Shown piece after piece: positions 9,834-18,928 of a DNA stretch of 64,000 bases; positions within the stretch are counted from its first letter, which is position 1; each line of letters begins with the position of its first letter. The notes under the pieces were generated by a model, which saw only the letters and a list, made by a program, of their open reading frames with translations, did no database searches and was not told the DNA's origin. A program made the position numbers and the translations under genes. Location of the stretch: NCBI GenBank assembly GCA_963809875.1, contig CAWELC010000007.1, positions 372,001 to 436,000 of the forward strand, written 5' to 3'. This DNA comes from JAFGAS01 sp963809875 (GTDB lineage: Bacteria > Desulfobacterota > Zymogenia > Zymogenales > Zymogenaceae).

Positions 9834-10466
9834 ATGCCTGACAAGAGAGTGGAAAATGAGAGGAAGTTCTGGGCGAGGTTTGCCCCACGTTACGATAGCT
9901 TTATGAACCGGCACGTGACGAGCTATGATGTTCTGATCGAGAAAATCATCGGGGAGATAGAGCGAAACTGGGTCGTGCTGGAGGTCGCCGCAGGGACCGG
10001 CGTGATAACCCTCAAGATGGCCGCCAAGGCGCAAAAGGTGTACGCGGTAGATATAACGCCCGAGATGATCGCCCAGGCCGAAGAAAAGGCCAAAACGCAG
10101 GGGGTGACAAACGTCGTCTGTTCCGTCGATGATGCCTACGCGCTCCCCTTCGGTGACGGCACATTCGACGCGGTCGTATGCGCCAACGCCCTGCACAACA
10201 TGCAGGACCCCGGACGAGCATTAGCCGAGATGCGGCGCGTGCTCAAGCCCTCCGGCAGACTCGTAACGCCGACCCTCTGTCACGGTCAGAACCTGAAATC
10301 CCAGGTCATCTCCCGGCTCATGGCGCTGACGGGGTTTCCCGCATACCAGCGGTTCACCCAGGAGCGGCTCTCGAAGCTGATAGAAGAGTCGGGATTTGTG
10401 ATCGAGAGAAACGAAACGATCCGGGAGACGATACCCATGGCGTTTATCGTTGCACGCCCGAGGTGA
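9834..10466 (+). CDS. Class I SAM-dependent methyltransferase (UbiE-like)
   Basis: 210 residues with a Rossmann methyltransferase core. Motif I is VLEVAAGTGVITLKMA (about residues 43-58), the acidic residue of motif II is in VYAVDITPEMI, and motif IV/post-I is FDAVVCANALHNMQDPGRAL. This layout is that of Methyltransf_11/UbiE-COQ5 type enzymes acting on quinones, lipids or other small molecules; the substrate cannot be told. It follows the cyclase by 88 bases on the same strand and may be co-transcribed. Confidence 0.8.
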   Translation: MPDKRVENERKFWARFAPRYDSFMNRHVTSYDVLIEKIIGEIERNWVVLEVAAGTGVITLKMAAKAQKVYAVDITPEMIAQAEEKAKTQGVTNVVCSVDDAYALPFGDGTFDAVVCANALHNMQDPGRALAEMRRVLKPSGRLVTPTLCHGQNLKSQVISRLMALTGFPAYQRFTQERLSKLIEESGFVIERNETIRETIPMAFIVARPR

Positions 10467-10530
10467 TTCTTTCCAGTAGCAGCGGATAACTCGGGATAGA
10501 CACAACAGACCGTGAGTTTAACCGGCGTGT

Positions 10531-11151
10531 CTAATAGTACCCCCGTTTTGCCCCCATCTCGAAGAAGTCCGCGATGAAACCTGCCAGGATTTTCGTATAG
10601 TTCCTGATCTCCTCCAGGCTCATGCCCGGATTCTGCGCGTAGGTTGTCATGATCCCGTTGAGGGCCGAAAAAAGGGCGTGGGACATCAGCTTCCTGTCGC
10701 CGTTATACCCCGCCTTTTCGATGACCGTCTCGATGAGCTCCAGCAGCTCCTTCATGGCCGGGTTGATGATCTTTCCGTCCGGGACCGATATCATCCCCCG
10801 GGGGGCGAAAAGGCTCATCATCTGAAAGTAGGAAAGGTTGTTATTGAGGTAGCTGATATAGACCTCGGCCAGCCGCCTGATACTACACCCGTTCTTTTCC
10901 GTGCACTGTTCCCTGATGAGGTCGGCGATCTCGCGCGTCCCGAGATAGAAGACCGCAAGGAATATCTCGTCCAGGCTCTCGTAATAGCGGTAGAGGGTCG
11001 CGGGGCTCACCCCCACGCGCTCGGCGATGTCCCGAATGGTGACGCCTTTGAAGTTCTTCTCGGAAAGCAACGCCTGGGTAACCCGGACGATCAGCTCCTT
11101 GCGAGCCTCGCGCTCCTGCTCCTTGAGGTCATCGAAGGTGAGACCCGCCAT
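10531..11151 (-). CDS. TetR/AcrR-family transcriptional regulator
   Basis: 206 residues from ATG 11151, which has GGGGGGTT upstream; an in-frame start at 11193 is less likely. The N-terminal helix-turn-helix reads VTIRDIAERVGVSPATLYRYYESLDEIF, the standard TetR DNA-binding unit; the C-terminal ligand domain is diverged. It is the last gene downstream of the acyl-CoA dehydrogenase and dehydratase genes, with its own promoter. Members next to acyl-CoA genes usually sense a CoA thioester, so local repression of this cluster is the natural inference. Confidence 0.85.
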   Translation of the reverse strand: MAGLTFDDLKEQEREARKELIVRVTQALLSEKNFKGVTIRDIAERVGVSPATLYRYYESLDEIFLAVFYLGTREIADLIREQCTEKNGCSIRRLAEVYISYLNNNLSYFQMMSLFAPRGMISVPDGKIINPAMKELLELIETVIEKAGYNGDRKLMSHALFSALNGIMTTYAQNPGMSLEEIRNYTKILAGFIADFFEMGAKRGYY

Positions 11152-11284
11152 TAACTCATAACCCCCCCGAGCGCTATTCGATCGGCTCCGCATCCGTCAA
11201 TCCGGTATGGGCCATGTGCGGCCCCCGACAGGGACCCCCGCCCATGCGAAGAGCAAACGGTTGCCTCCCGGGTAAACTTTGGAT

Positions 11285-11313
11285 ATCATAGTAAACATTA
11301 TTCTCTTTGTCAA
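11285..11313 (-). promoter_or_regulatory. Promoter of the TetR gene with flanking GTAAAC repeats
   Basis: On the minus strand TTGACA (11308-11313) and TATGAT (11285-11290) are 17 bases apart. GTAAAC occurs at 11272-11277 and again at 11291-11296, the second inside the spacer. The same hexamer is part of the palindrome at the dehydratase promoter (17994-18006), so it may be the TetR half-site. Confidence 0.7.
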
Positions 11314-11338
11314 ACAAAACCCGGGCCCCAGGCCTTCT

Positions 11339-11364
11339 CCGACCGATCCAATTGGTCCGATCGG
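11339..11364. promoter_or_regulatory. Imperfect palindrome between TetR and acyl-CoA dehydrogenase
   Basis: A 26-base imperfect dyad centred on CCAATTGG, with about three quarters of positions pairing. It lies 25 bases upstream of the TetR -35 box, so it could be an operator or a weak hairpin after the acyl-CoA dehydrogenase gene. Confidence 0.35.
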
Positions 11365-11417
11365 GCAGGTCCCCGTGGGTCGCACGCCGTCTAAACGGCC
11401 GGGCCGGGCAACACCGC

Positions 11418-13283
11418 TCATGAGGCAAACGAGCTTTCGGCCATCTCCATAATCGACATATCCTCCGACCTGATGGCCCGGGCGATGGCGTCAGCCTCCG
11501 GTAGAACATGGTTCAGATAGTACTTGGCCGTCGTGACCTTTCCCGCGTAAAAGGAAGCGTCCGGATTATTGGCGAGAAACCCGGCCCATTTCTCCCAGTC
11601 GCTTGGATCGACCCCTTTTTCGGCCGCCAGCGCGTCCAGCTTCTTCTGGGCGATCGCTGCCTGCCAGACGAGCATCCAGGACGAAACGATAATCGCCATG
11701 AAGTTGAGGAACGGGTAGGCGTTTCCGATCGGGATGAGGAACTTCCCTTCGACCGAGCATTGGGCGAAAAAGCCGCTCACCTCCGACAGGAGCCCGATGG
11801 CCGTTTTGAGCTTCCCGACGAGATCGGTGAGCTTCCCATCGGGGACGTTCTCGGCGACCACCCGTCTCATCTCGTCGATAAAGTCCGTAAAATATTTACC
11901 CTTCTTCTGACCGAGCTTTCGTGCCACGAGATCGAGCGCCTGGATGCCGTTGGTCCCCTCGAAGAGCGGGGCGATCCGGGAGTCCCTGAGGATCTGCTCC
12001 ATCGGGAAATCGGAGATATATCCGTATCCCCCGTAGACCTGGACGCCCTGATTAGCGACGAAAAACCCCGTATCCGAGCCATAGGATTTGACCACCGGGG
12101 TCAGCAGCTCCACGAACCCGTGCCACTTCTCCCGCTCTTCTTCCGTCTCGGCAGCCCGCGACCGGTCTTCGCAGTAGGCGGCATAGTAGATCAGAGATCT
12201 CAGCCCTTCGACGGTCGACTTCATCCAGAGGAGCATCCGGCGGACGTCCGGCTGGTTGATGATGGGCACCCGCGGGGCCGTCGGGTCTCGGAAGTTAGCC
12301 AGGCTTGCCCCTTGGAGCCGCTGCCTGGCGTACTTGACGGAATATAGGTATGCGCGCGAGGCCGCCGCAAGGCCCATGATGCCCACGGCGATGCGCGCCT
12401 CGTTCATCATGACGAACATGATGCGCATACCCTGGTGCTCCTCCCCCAGAAGCTCGCCGTAGCACTTCCCGTTGTCACCGAAATTCATGAGGCAGGTGGA
12501 CGAGCCCTTGAATCCCATCTTTTTTTCGAGGGCGTCGATTGTATAGTCGTTTCGAGGACCCAGGCTCCCGTCTTCGTTGACGAGGTACTTGGTCACGAGG
12601 AACAGCGATATCCCCTTGGTGCCGGCAGGGGCCCCCTCGATACGTGCCAGAACCGGGTGGACAATATTTTCGGTGAGGTCCTGGTCTCCGCCGGTAATGA
12701 AGATCTTCGTGCCGGTGATGGAATAGGAGCCGTCGGGGTTCTTCTTGGCCGTGGTGGTCAGCGCCCCCACGTCCGAGCCGGCATTGGGCTCGGTGAGGAC
12801 CATGGTCCCTCCCCACTCGCCCGAAAGGAGCTTCTGGAGGTATTTCGACTTCTGCTTTTCCGAGCCGAACGTGGCGATCAGGTGGGCCGCCCCCTCTGCA
12901 AGACCTGGATAGGCGTTGAAGGCGCAGTTGCAGTTAAAATATTCCCGGGTTGCCACGTAGAGGGTATAGGGCATTCCCTGCCCCCCCACCTCCGGGCTCT
13001 GCGCCATCGAGATCCATCCCCCTTCCTTGAAGAGGCGGTAGGCCTCGTGGTAAGAGGGCGGCACGTAGACCTGTCCGTCTTTCAGCGTACACCCCTCCTT
13101 CTCACCCGCCTCGACAGTCGGCTCGAGAACCTCCACCGCGAACTTCTTGGCCTCCTTGAGGATCATGTCGAATATCTCCCGCGAGAAGTCCGCGTACTTC
13201 GGGAATTTCGTCAGCTCGTCCATCCTGAATTGCTCGAAGAGGACAAACTTCTGGTCCCGTTCGTCTACAAGATAGTTGGCCAT
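11418..13283 (-). CDS. Acyl-CoA dehydrogenase, long form (DmdC-like)
   Basis: 621 residues, longer than the ordinary 380-residue enzymes and like the 590-610 residue group that includes DmdC. It oxidises an acyl-CoA to the 2-enoyl-CoA using FAD and passes electrons to ETF. The FAD/substrate loop MVLTEPNAGSDVGALTT lies near residues 156-172, and the ITGTKIFITGGDQDL segment follows. The catalytic base is expected in FEGTNGIQALDLVARKL near residue 440. The C-terminal extension of about 130 residues is typical of this long group. Ribosome binding site GAGG precedes ATG 13283. In this operon it may act before or after the dehydratase-like proteins on the same acyl-CoA. Confidence 0.9.
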   Translation of the reverse strand: MANYLVDERDQKFVLFEQFRMDELTKFPKYADFSREIFDMILKEAKKFAVEVLEPTVEAGEKEGCTLKDGQVYVPPSYHEAYRLFKEGGWISMAQSPEVGGQGMPYTLYVATREYFNCNCAFNAYPGLAEGAAHLIATFGSEKQKSKYLQKLLSGEWGGTMVLTEPNAGSDVGALTTTAKKNPDGSYSITGTKIFITGGDQDLTENIVHPVLARIEGAPAGTKGISLFLVTKYLVNEDGSLGPRNDYTIDALEKKMGFKGSSTCLMNFGDNGKCYGELLGEEHQGMRIMFVMMNEARIAVGIMGLAAASRAYLYSVKYARQRLQGASLANFRDPTAPRVPIINQPDVRRMLLWMKSTVEGLRSLIYYAAYCEDRSRAAETEEEREKWHGFVELLTPVVKSYGSDTGFFVANQGVQVYGGYGYISDFPMEQILRDSRIAPLFEGTNGIQALDLVARKLGQKKGKYFTDFIDEMRRVVAENVPDGKLTDLVGKLKTAIGLLSEVSGFFAQCSVEGKFLIPIGNAYPFLNFMAIIVSSWMLVWQAAIAQKKLDALAAEKGVDPSDWEKWAGFLANNPDASFYAGKVTTAKYYLNHVLPEADAIARAIRSEDMSIMEMAESSFAS

Positions 13284-13333
13284 GGAAACCTCCCCTCAAT
13301 ACGTCCAAAATATGGAGCAGTCAGAATATTATA

Positions 13334-13762
13334 TCATTTTTTTCGATCCTCAACGCGCATCTCCATGACGATCTGTCCCCACCCGCCGCATCGCACGCCC
13401 ACGTCGAAGCAGGAGGCCCGTTTGAACCGCATCTCGTTGGGGTCGATCCCCGCGTAGAAGAGCTCGTTCATGGCAAAGGTTGGGGCAGCCATGCAGTTGA
13501 GGGCGTAGACGCACATCCGTTTCGGGGAGAGCTTCGGCAGGAGGTTTCCGGCCCCGTCAAAACAGAACCTGTCTCCGACCTTGTGCTGGCTGTTGCAGCC
13601 CTGGGATTTGACCACCTCAAAGACGATCGTCTTGTTCATGAGGGCCGGGGCGAGCTTCATGACATGCTCGTTTTTGGGGTCGGCCCTGAAGAGCTTCATT
13701 TCCTCGTCCGTGTAGCCGAGGTGTTTCTGCATCATGTCCCAGATCTCCTGCGTGATTTCCAT
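13334..13762 (-). CDS. Small cysteine-containing protein, TIGR04076-like
   Basis: 142 residues. The core (IVFEVVKSQGCNSQHKVGDRF, then PKRMCVYALNCMAAPTFAM, then CFDVGVRCGGWGQIVMEMRV) has the spaced cysteines and the HKVGD motif of small TIGR04076 proteins, whose function is unknown. Conserved cysteines (in GCNS, RMCVYALNC, SCFD and VRCGG) suggest a metal site or disulfides. It sits between the acyl-CoA dehydrogenase and a DUF6125 gene with short gaps, so it is part of the operon. The family assignment is from memory of the motif. Confidence 0.6.
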   Translation of the reverse strand: MEITQEIWDMMQKHLGYTDEEMKLFRADPKNEHVMKLAPALMNKTIVFEVVKSQGCNSQHKVGDRFCFDGAGNLLPKLSPKRMCVYALNCMAAPTFAMNELFYAGIDPNEMRFKRASCFDVGVRCGGWGQIVMEMRVEDRKK

Positions 13763-13784
13763 GGTCTTTTCCTCCGTTTTAATA

Positions 13785-14288
13785 CTAACGTGGGAACTCG
13801 AACGTATAATCCCGATAGCAGCGGCCCTCCGTGTGCATCATGCATCCATCGACCTTGGGCGTGACGCTATAGGCGATCCCGAGGCCGTCGAACCATCCCT
13901 CGACCCGGTCCATGATGCCGCACTGATACCGGTCGATCATCCCGTATTTCGTCAGGCCTTCATAGGCAAAGCAGCTCTTCCACTCCCCGTGCACCCGGTT
14001 GTGCCCCGGAAACGCAAACGACGACTTCATGAAATCGGCAAGCACGGTCTCCATCGCCCCCATGAAAAATTCCCTAAACTCCTCGAACGTCTCTATCCGC
14101 TCGACACCGAGGGCCTTCTTCAGCCGCTTGCCTTCGATCGCCCCCATCGAGCGCACCGCCGCCTTGTTGACGACGTTGGTCTTTTCCATGCCGAATTCCT
14201 GCACGCAGTTATAGAGCCACATGGCGTCGTGGGTCATCCAATTCTTGATGAGAAGCTCCTTGAGCTGGCTCCCCTCAACCGTCTTCAT
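13785..14288 (-). CDS. DUF6125-like protein
   Basis: 167 residues starting at MKTVEG (ATG 14288, GGAGG five bases upstream; the in-frame ATG at 14300 lacks such a site). The opening LKELLIKNWMTHDAMWLYNC, followed by EFGMEKTNVVNKAAVRSMG and IEGKRLKKALG, matches DUF6125 proteins, which recur beside CoA-thioester and CoA-dehydratase genes in anaerobes. The C-terminal half has several cysteines (CFAYEG, YQCGIMDR, CMMHTEGRC). Function unknown; the placement suggests an accessory role for the dehydratase-like proteins. Confidence 0.65.
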   Translation of the reverse strand: MKTVEGSQLKELLIKNWMTHDAMWLYNCVQEFGMEKTNVVNKAAVRSMGAIEGKRLKKALGVERIETFEEFREFFMGAMETVLADFMKSSFAFPGHNRVHGEWKSCFAYEGLTKYGMIDRYQCGIMDRVEGWFDGLGIAYSVTPKVDGCMMHTEGRCYRDYTFEFPR

Positions 14289-14313
14289 ACCATCCTCCAA
14301 TAGATATTTCCGT

Positions 14314-15518
14314 TTACCGCCGGGAGTTCAACAGCTCGATGAATCCCTCCAGTCGCGTGCGGGTCTGCTCCTCGGCGTAGATCCTCGGATCGGCCATATC
14401 CACGTCGAGCACTAAGAAGGGAATGCCGTGCCGTGCACAGCCTCCTTCATGATCGCCCCGTTTCCCTTCGAGTGCCGGCAGGCGGGGGTGGCCAGGAGGA
14501 TCGCCCCATCGATCCCGAATCGCTCGACGACCTCGTCCAGGAGGTCGATCCTCCGCTGTACCCGGCCGATAAACGGATTGGTGAGGCACTTGAGGGCCAG
14601 ACCCTCGAAGGGATTTTGCTCGTCGATCTGGTCCCAGTGGACCAGGAAGGTCTCGCAGACCGGCACCGATACCTCGTGCCGTTTGAGCGTTTCGAAGATC
14701 GTGTTTCTATACGCCGGCGCCCAGGCGTACCAGAAGAGTCGGTGGCGCTCCGGACGGAGTTTATTGCCGTCGATCCGCTGTCGGAGCTTGCCGATAAATC
14801 CCCCGTGGATATCGGCGAGCTTTGGAGACCCGTCATACATGTGAGAGAAGAACGAGTAGTTGAAGAGCTGGTCCCCTCCCCAGGGAGCGGGGCGATGAGC
14901 CAGCAGGGAGAGAAGCTCGAGCTGCGCCGCACGCGCCCGGTTGGAATGCCGGACCGCCTCCTTGAGCCGATCCTCGTCAAACGGACGGCCGGTGAGTCCG
15001 GCGATCCGATCGGCGACCTCGCGCAGCTGTCTTTGGACGTAGCCCACCGATTCCCGGCTGATCTCCTGGGGCACCGAGAGGAGAAAGGCGGGCGCGCCGG
15101 ACATTCGGGATAAGATCTCGTTGGTCTTGGCCTTGCCTCCGCAGTAGAAAGACGTGGTGACCAGAAAGTCAGGCTTCGGGAAATGACCCCGCAGGCAGGC
15201 ACCAATGGACGCTCGATGTACCGAACAGAGGTCCGTCGAGAACCCCCGGGACTCCGCCTCGACCAGGAGATCGCCGTTGACGTCGAGGAACCCGAGCATC
15301 GAGGAGCCAAGCTCGAAATCAAAGGGGGCCACGCCGCAGGCGGCAAGGATCTCCATGGGAAACGAGTAGAAGGACGTGTAGACGACCGGTTTTCCGCCTT
15401 CGAAGGCCTCCAGGAAGAAATCGGCCCATGCCCCGTTCCACCGGACCCCGGCGTCGCGTCTTTCGGCCGGCACGGCCTGGGCCCGTCTCTTCATCTCCGA
15501 AAGGATCATTTTCAGCAT
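14314..15518 (-). CDS. 2-hydroxyacyl-CoA dehydratase-family subunit, copy A (one frameshift)
   Basis: About 400 residues from ATG 15518 (MLKMILSEMKRR). It belongs to the HgdB/FldB/BcrB-C family, whose subunits hold a 4Fe-4S cluster and either dehydrate 2-hydroxyacyl-CoA or reduce aromatic-CoA. Seen features: VVYTSFYSFPMEILAACGV, GFSTDLCSVHRAS, TTSFYCGGKAKT and LLATPACRHSKGN, each contributing a candidate cluster cysteine. The frame breaks near 14436; the tail then reads GIPFLVLDVDMADPRIYAEE, the normal family ending. It is a close tandem duplicate of copy B, which ends 10 bases upstream, so the pair probably forms the alpha/beta core. Confidence 0.85.
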
Positions 15519-15528
15519 CGGTCTCTCC

Positions 15529-16726
15529 TCAACCCATGGTTTCCACGAATGCCTCGATACGGGTGCGGGTCTGCTCCTCGGCGTAGATCCTCGGGTCGGC
15601 GATGTCCATATCGAGCACCAACAGCGGGATGCCGCGCTGCGTGCAGGCATCTTTCATGATCGACCAGTTCCCTTTCGAATGCCGGCAGGCGGGCGTGGCA
15701 AAGAGGATCGCCCCGTCGATCCCGAATCGGTCGACGACGTCATCCAAGAGATCCGTCCTGCGCCGAACGCCGCCGACAAACGGGTCCTTCAGGCATCTGA
15801 GGGCAAGCCCTTCGAAGGGGTTTTTCTCGTCGATCTCGTCCCAGTGGACCAGGAAGGTCTCACAGACGGGCACCGATATCTCGTTTTGGGCGAGCGTCTC
15901 AAAGACCGAGTTCTTGTAGGTGGGAACCCAGGCATACCAGAAGGCGCGACGCTTCTCGGGCCTGAGCTTGCCTGCCTCGATCCGCTCCCGGAGCTTACCG
16001 ACGAACGCCTCGTGGATATCGGCAAGGAGCGGCGACCCGTCGAACATCCGCGAAAAGATCGAGTAGTTGACCAGCTGGTTTCCCCCCCACGGGGCGGGAC
16101 GGTGGGTGAGCAGGTCCAGGAACGCCAGGTGGGAGGCACGCGCGCGGTTGGAGTTCCTGACGGCCTGGCGCAGTCTTTCCTCGTCAAACGGCGTTGCCGG
16201 TAAGCGCGGCGACCTTGCCGGCGATCTCCCTGAGCTGCGCCGCGACGTATCGGACCGATTCGGTGGTGATCTCCTGGGGGACCGACAGCAGGCAGCCGGG
16301 CGCGGCAAAGAGGTGCGAGAGGATCTCGCTGGTCCGCGCCTTGCCGGCGCAATAAAAGGAAGTCGTCAGCAGCAGATCGGGTTTCGGGAAATAGTCCCGG
16401 TAGTAGGAGGCCATCGACGCCCGATGAAACGAGCAGATATCGGGTGAATAGCCCCGATCTTCCGCCTCGACGATGAGATCGACCCCGTTTTCAAGCGTGA
16501 GCAGCATGGAGGCCCCCAGCTCGAAGTCAAAGGGGGCGATGTCGCAGGAATGGAGGATCTCCATGGGGAAGGCGTAAAACGACGTATAGACGACCGGCCG
16601 GTCGCCCTCGTATGCCCCCAGAAAGAGGTCCGCCCATTTCGCGAACCAGAGGGCCCGGGCGTCCCCGGTTTCCGCCAGCGCCCGGCTTGCCTGGCGTTTC
16701 ATCTCGGTAAGCATCATTTTTAGCAT
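15529..16726 (-). CDS. 2-hydroxyacyl-CoA dehydratase-family subunit, copy B (one frameshift)
   Basis: About 398 residues, strongly similar to copy A along its whole length (same MLKM..L.EMKR start, PFDFELG, CSFHRAS, TSFYCAGKART, TPACRHSKGNW). Cysteines at the equivalent places are kept, so both copies could bind a cluster. The frame breaks near 16190 (GNAV in one frame, TPFDEERLRQAV in the next). AAGGAGGAAAG precedes ATG 16726, and this ATG overlaps the stop of the upstream subunit (ATGCTAA), so the two genes are translationally coupled. Confidence 0.85.
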
Positions 16727-17777
16727 TTCTTTCCTCCTTGGCGCAGGGTTTCCAGGAATGCCTCGACGCGCGTCCTCATCTGGCCCGCCCCCGACCATTC
16801 GTAGTCGTTTTCGAGAGAGAGCACCCCTATCCCCGCGCCCTGAAGGCTGTTCGGTCAGCAGCGGCTGGTCGTAGAGCCAGGAGTCGCAATATTTCACCGA
16901 GGTCAGGACCACCCCGTCCGCACGGGATGTTTGGGCCAGTTTCACCAGCCAGTCGATCCGCTCGCCGATCCCCTCCATCCGGGAACAGGGCGGGCGCGTC
17001 AGGTAGCGCCGGGCTATGGCCTGGAGCGGGTCGGGCGAGCCCTCGGCGACGAGCCCCTCCCAGTGGCGCACGCCCGTGCAACTATCCAGGGCGACGACCG
17101 AGCCGCCCGCCCCCTCGATCATCTCCACGAGGTCGGGCCGGTCTAGAACGTTGGCGGAGACGACGATGCGTTTGCCGGTCTTTGCCCCCGCCCCCCAGCC
17201 CGGCACGGCCGTGAGTCCGTCGATCCGCTCGGAGATGCCGTGCGCGTCACCCGCAGCCGCGTCCGTTAGCAGGGAAAAGACGGTCGTCCCGGAAAGAGTG
17301 CCGTTCGTTTGCAGGGCCAAGACGTCCGCCATCTTTCGGCGCAGCGCGTTCTTCTTCGCGATGGCCCGCTCGAGGGCGGGGGGCGTCACCGGGGTCCCGC
17401 CGAGCTCCTCTTCGAGGCTGCCGCGCGAGGCGCTCAAGGTCTGTCGGCGAAGAGATCGACGGCGGCCTCGTCGCGTTTATGGGCACGTCCAGAAAGAGTA
17501 CCGGCGGACCGGCGTCCGAGGCCTCCAGGGCGTCATAGAGCCTTCTCATACCGTCGCAGGAATTGACGACCACCATCGCGGCCGCTCCCGACCAGTCGCC
17601 GCGGGCCGCCGCCGAGTAGATCGCCCTGATGTAGGGGCAGGTCGTCGGGTGGATGGCCGTGTCGGCGTCCGACGGGCGGGCGCGGGCGACGGCGCGCACG
17701 GGACGAAATCCCGCCGCGGTTACGATCTCCTCCGGAAGGTAGGAGCAGGTAAAGAGGATATCCTTCTGGGCAACCAT
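16720..17777 (-). CDS. 2-hydroxyacyl-CoA dehydratase-family subunit, third paralog (two frameshifts)
   Basis: About 350 residues, first gene of the operon, starting at ATG 17777 behind GAGGAGGTGAG. It is a more distant member of the same family: ILFTCSYLPEEIVTAAGFRP at the N-terminus, TTCPYIRAIY, VVNSCDGMRRLYDAL, ALDSCTGVRHWEG and LTSVKYCDSWLYDQPLL, each with family cysteines. The frame breaks near 17435 and 16850, after which LENDYEWSGAGQMRTRVEAF leads to the stop at 16720. No BadF/HgdC-type ATPase activator is visible in the window although these enzymes need one; it may lie elsewhere. Confidence 0.8.
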
Positions 17778-17993
17778 GGCTCACCTCCTCAAGGGCTCGG
17801 GGACGGCACCGGCGTGTTGGAAGGTCGGGGCGGCAGGAGATCGATGAGTCCCGGGTCGATGGTGCCCGGCGCCGACCCGGGCAGCTCGTACTATGACGCC
17901 CCTATGACACATTTTGACCGGTAGCCGTATGCTGTTAACGCCGTTCAAGGTAAAAACAATATCCTATGTAGCGTGACACGTAATCTCATAGAG

Positions 17994-18006
17994 TAAACAA
18001 TGTTTA
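17994..18006. promoter_or_regulatory. 13-bp palindrome at the dehydratase operon start site
   Basis: TAAACA-A-TGTTTA is a perfect dyad placed immediately downstream of the -10 box, over the expected start of transcription. It shares GTAAACA with the TetR promoter region, so it is a good candidate operator for the TetR regulator of this cluster. Confidence 0.55.
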
Positions 18007-18008
18007 GT

Positions 18009-18037
18009 ATTATGAAAGGTATTAACAGTGCTGTCAA
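18009..18037 (-). promoter_or_regulatory. Promoter of the dehydratase operon
   Basis: On the minus strand TTGACA (18032-18037), a 17-base spacer, and CATAAT (18009-18014). Transcription would start near 18002, giving a leader of about 225 bases before ATG 17777. Nothing else was recognised in this leader. Confidence 0.7.
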
Positions 18038-18217
18038 TAGAAAAGTGCGCCTTTTTATCCTAAAGACATCACTTTTTTGCACGGCGCGCACGCCCCGAAG
18101 GATCGGACGTCGCCGGTGACAGGTGATCCTCGATATTCCCTTTGACACGGCACGCGATCCGTCGGATACTGTAGTGGAGGCTCCCCGCACTCTACAAGGC
18201 CGTGAGCGAGTCCGACC

Positions 18218-18771
18218 ATGGCAAGCAGATCAACCCATTATCACCGGGCGACTGGTCCTCCGGGCGTTTTCCCAAGACGACGTGCCGGCCATTGTGCGGC
18301 TGGCCGACGACCCCGAGATATCGCGCAATACCCTGAGGATACCCTACCCCTACACCGACGCCCACGCCCGCGCGTGGCTCACGGCCCAGGAGGAGGAGTC
18401 CCGGGCGGGGACCGGGGCGGTCTTTGCGATCACGGGAAGGGAGAATGGATCACTGGTGGGGGCCTGCGGCCTGGAGATCTTCCCCGAGCATAGGCGGGCC
18501 GAGCTGGGCTACTGGCTGGGGCGCGACTTCTGGGGCAAGGGATACGCGACGGAGGCGGCGACGGCCGTCGTCGGGCTGGGGGTTTGAGACGCTGGGGCTT
18601 AACCGGATCTCGGCCTCCCGGTTCTCGGACAACCCGGCCTCCGGCCGCGTGCTGGAGAAGATCGGGATGCGGCAGGAGGGCGTGCTGCGCCGGCACGTCT
18701 TTCGCGGGGGCGAGTTTCGGGACATGGTGATGTACGGGATATTGAGGGAGGAGTGGGAGGGAAGGGCGTAG
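18218..18771 (+). CDS. GNAT acetyltransferase (RimJ/RimL-like), frameshifted
   Basis: About 180 residues. The first part (TGRLVLRAFSQDDVPAIVRL, VFAITGRENGSLVGACGL, AELGYWLGRDFWGKGYATEA) is the typical GNAT_3 acetyl-CoA-binding fold, with the pyrophosphate loop in GKGYATEA. The frame breaks near 18583 in a G-rich run, and the next frame gives the usual ending LGLNRISASRFSDNPASGRV and GVLRRHVFRGGEFRDMVMYG. The start is unclear: the ATG at 18218 needs one more frame change, while the in-frame GTG at 18123 gives an unlikely extension. The target may be a ribosomal protein N-terminus, an amino acid or an antibiotic. Confidence 0.72.
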
Positions 18772-18787
18772 GGTGAGCGTGACGATC

Positions 18788-18869
18788 GAATTACGGGGAC
18801 ACGTACCTAATTCGTTTCCTTCAGCATATACAGAACAGTGCAGGAATTAGGTACGTGTCCCCGTAATTC
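18788..18869. repeat. Perfect 26-bp inverted repeat (REP/RAYT-like hairpin)
   Basis: The arms at 18788-18813 and 18844-18869 are exact reverse complements, separated by 30 bases. Each arm contains the ACGGGGACACGTACCTAATT type sequence that resembles the palindromes mobilised by REP-associated tyrosine transposases. It sits downstream of the GNAT gene and before the convergent membrane-protein genes. No transposase gene is nearby. Confidence 0.8.
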
Positions 18870-18928
18870 CTCTAATCCCATCGCCCTAATCATTTTGTAT
18901 CTCCCTTGAAAAGGAAGTAATGTCCCTT

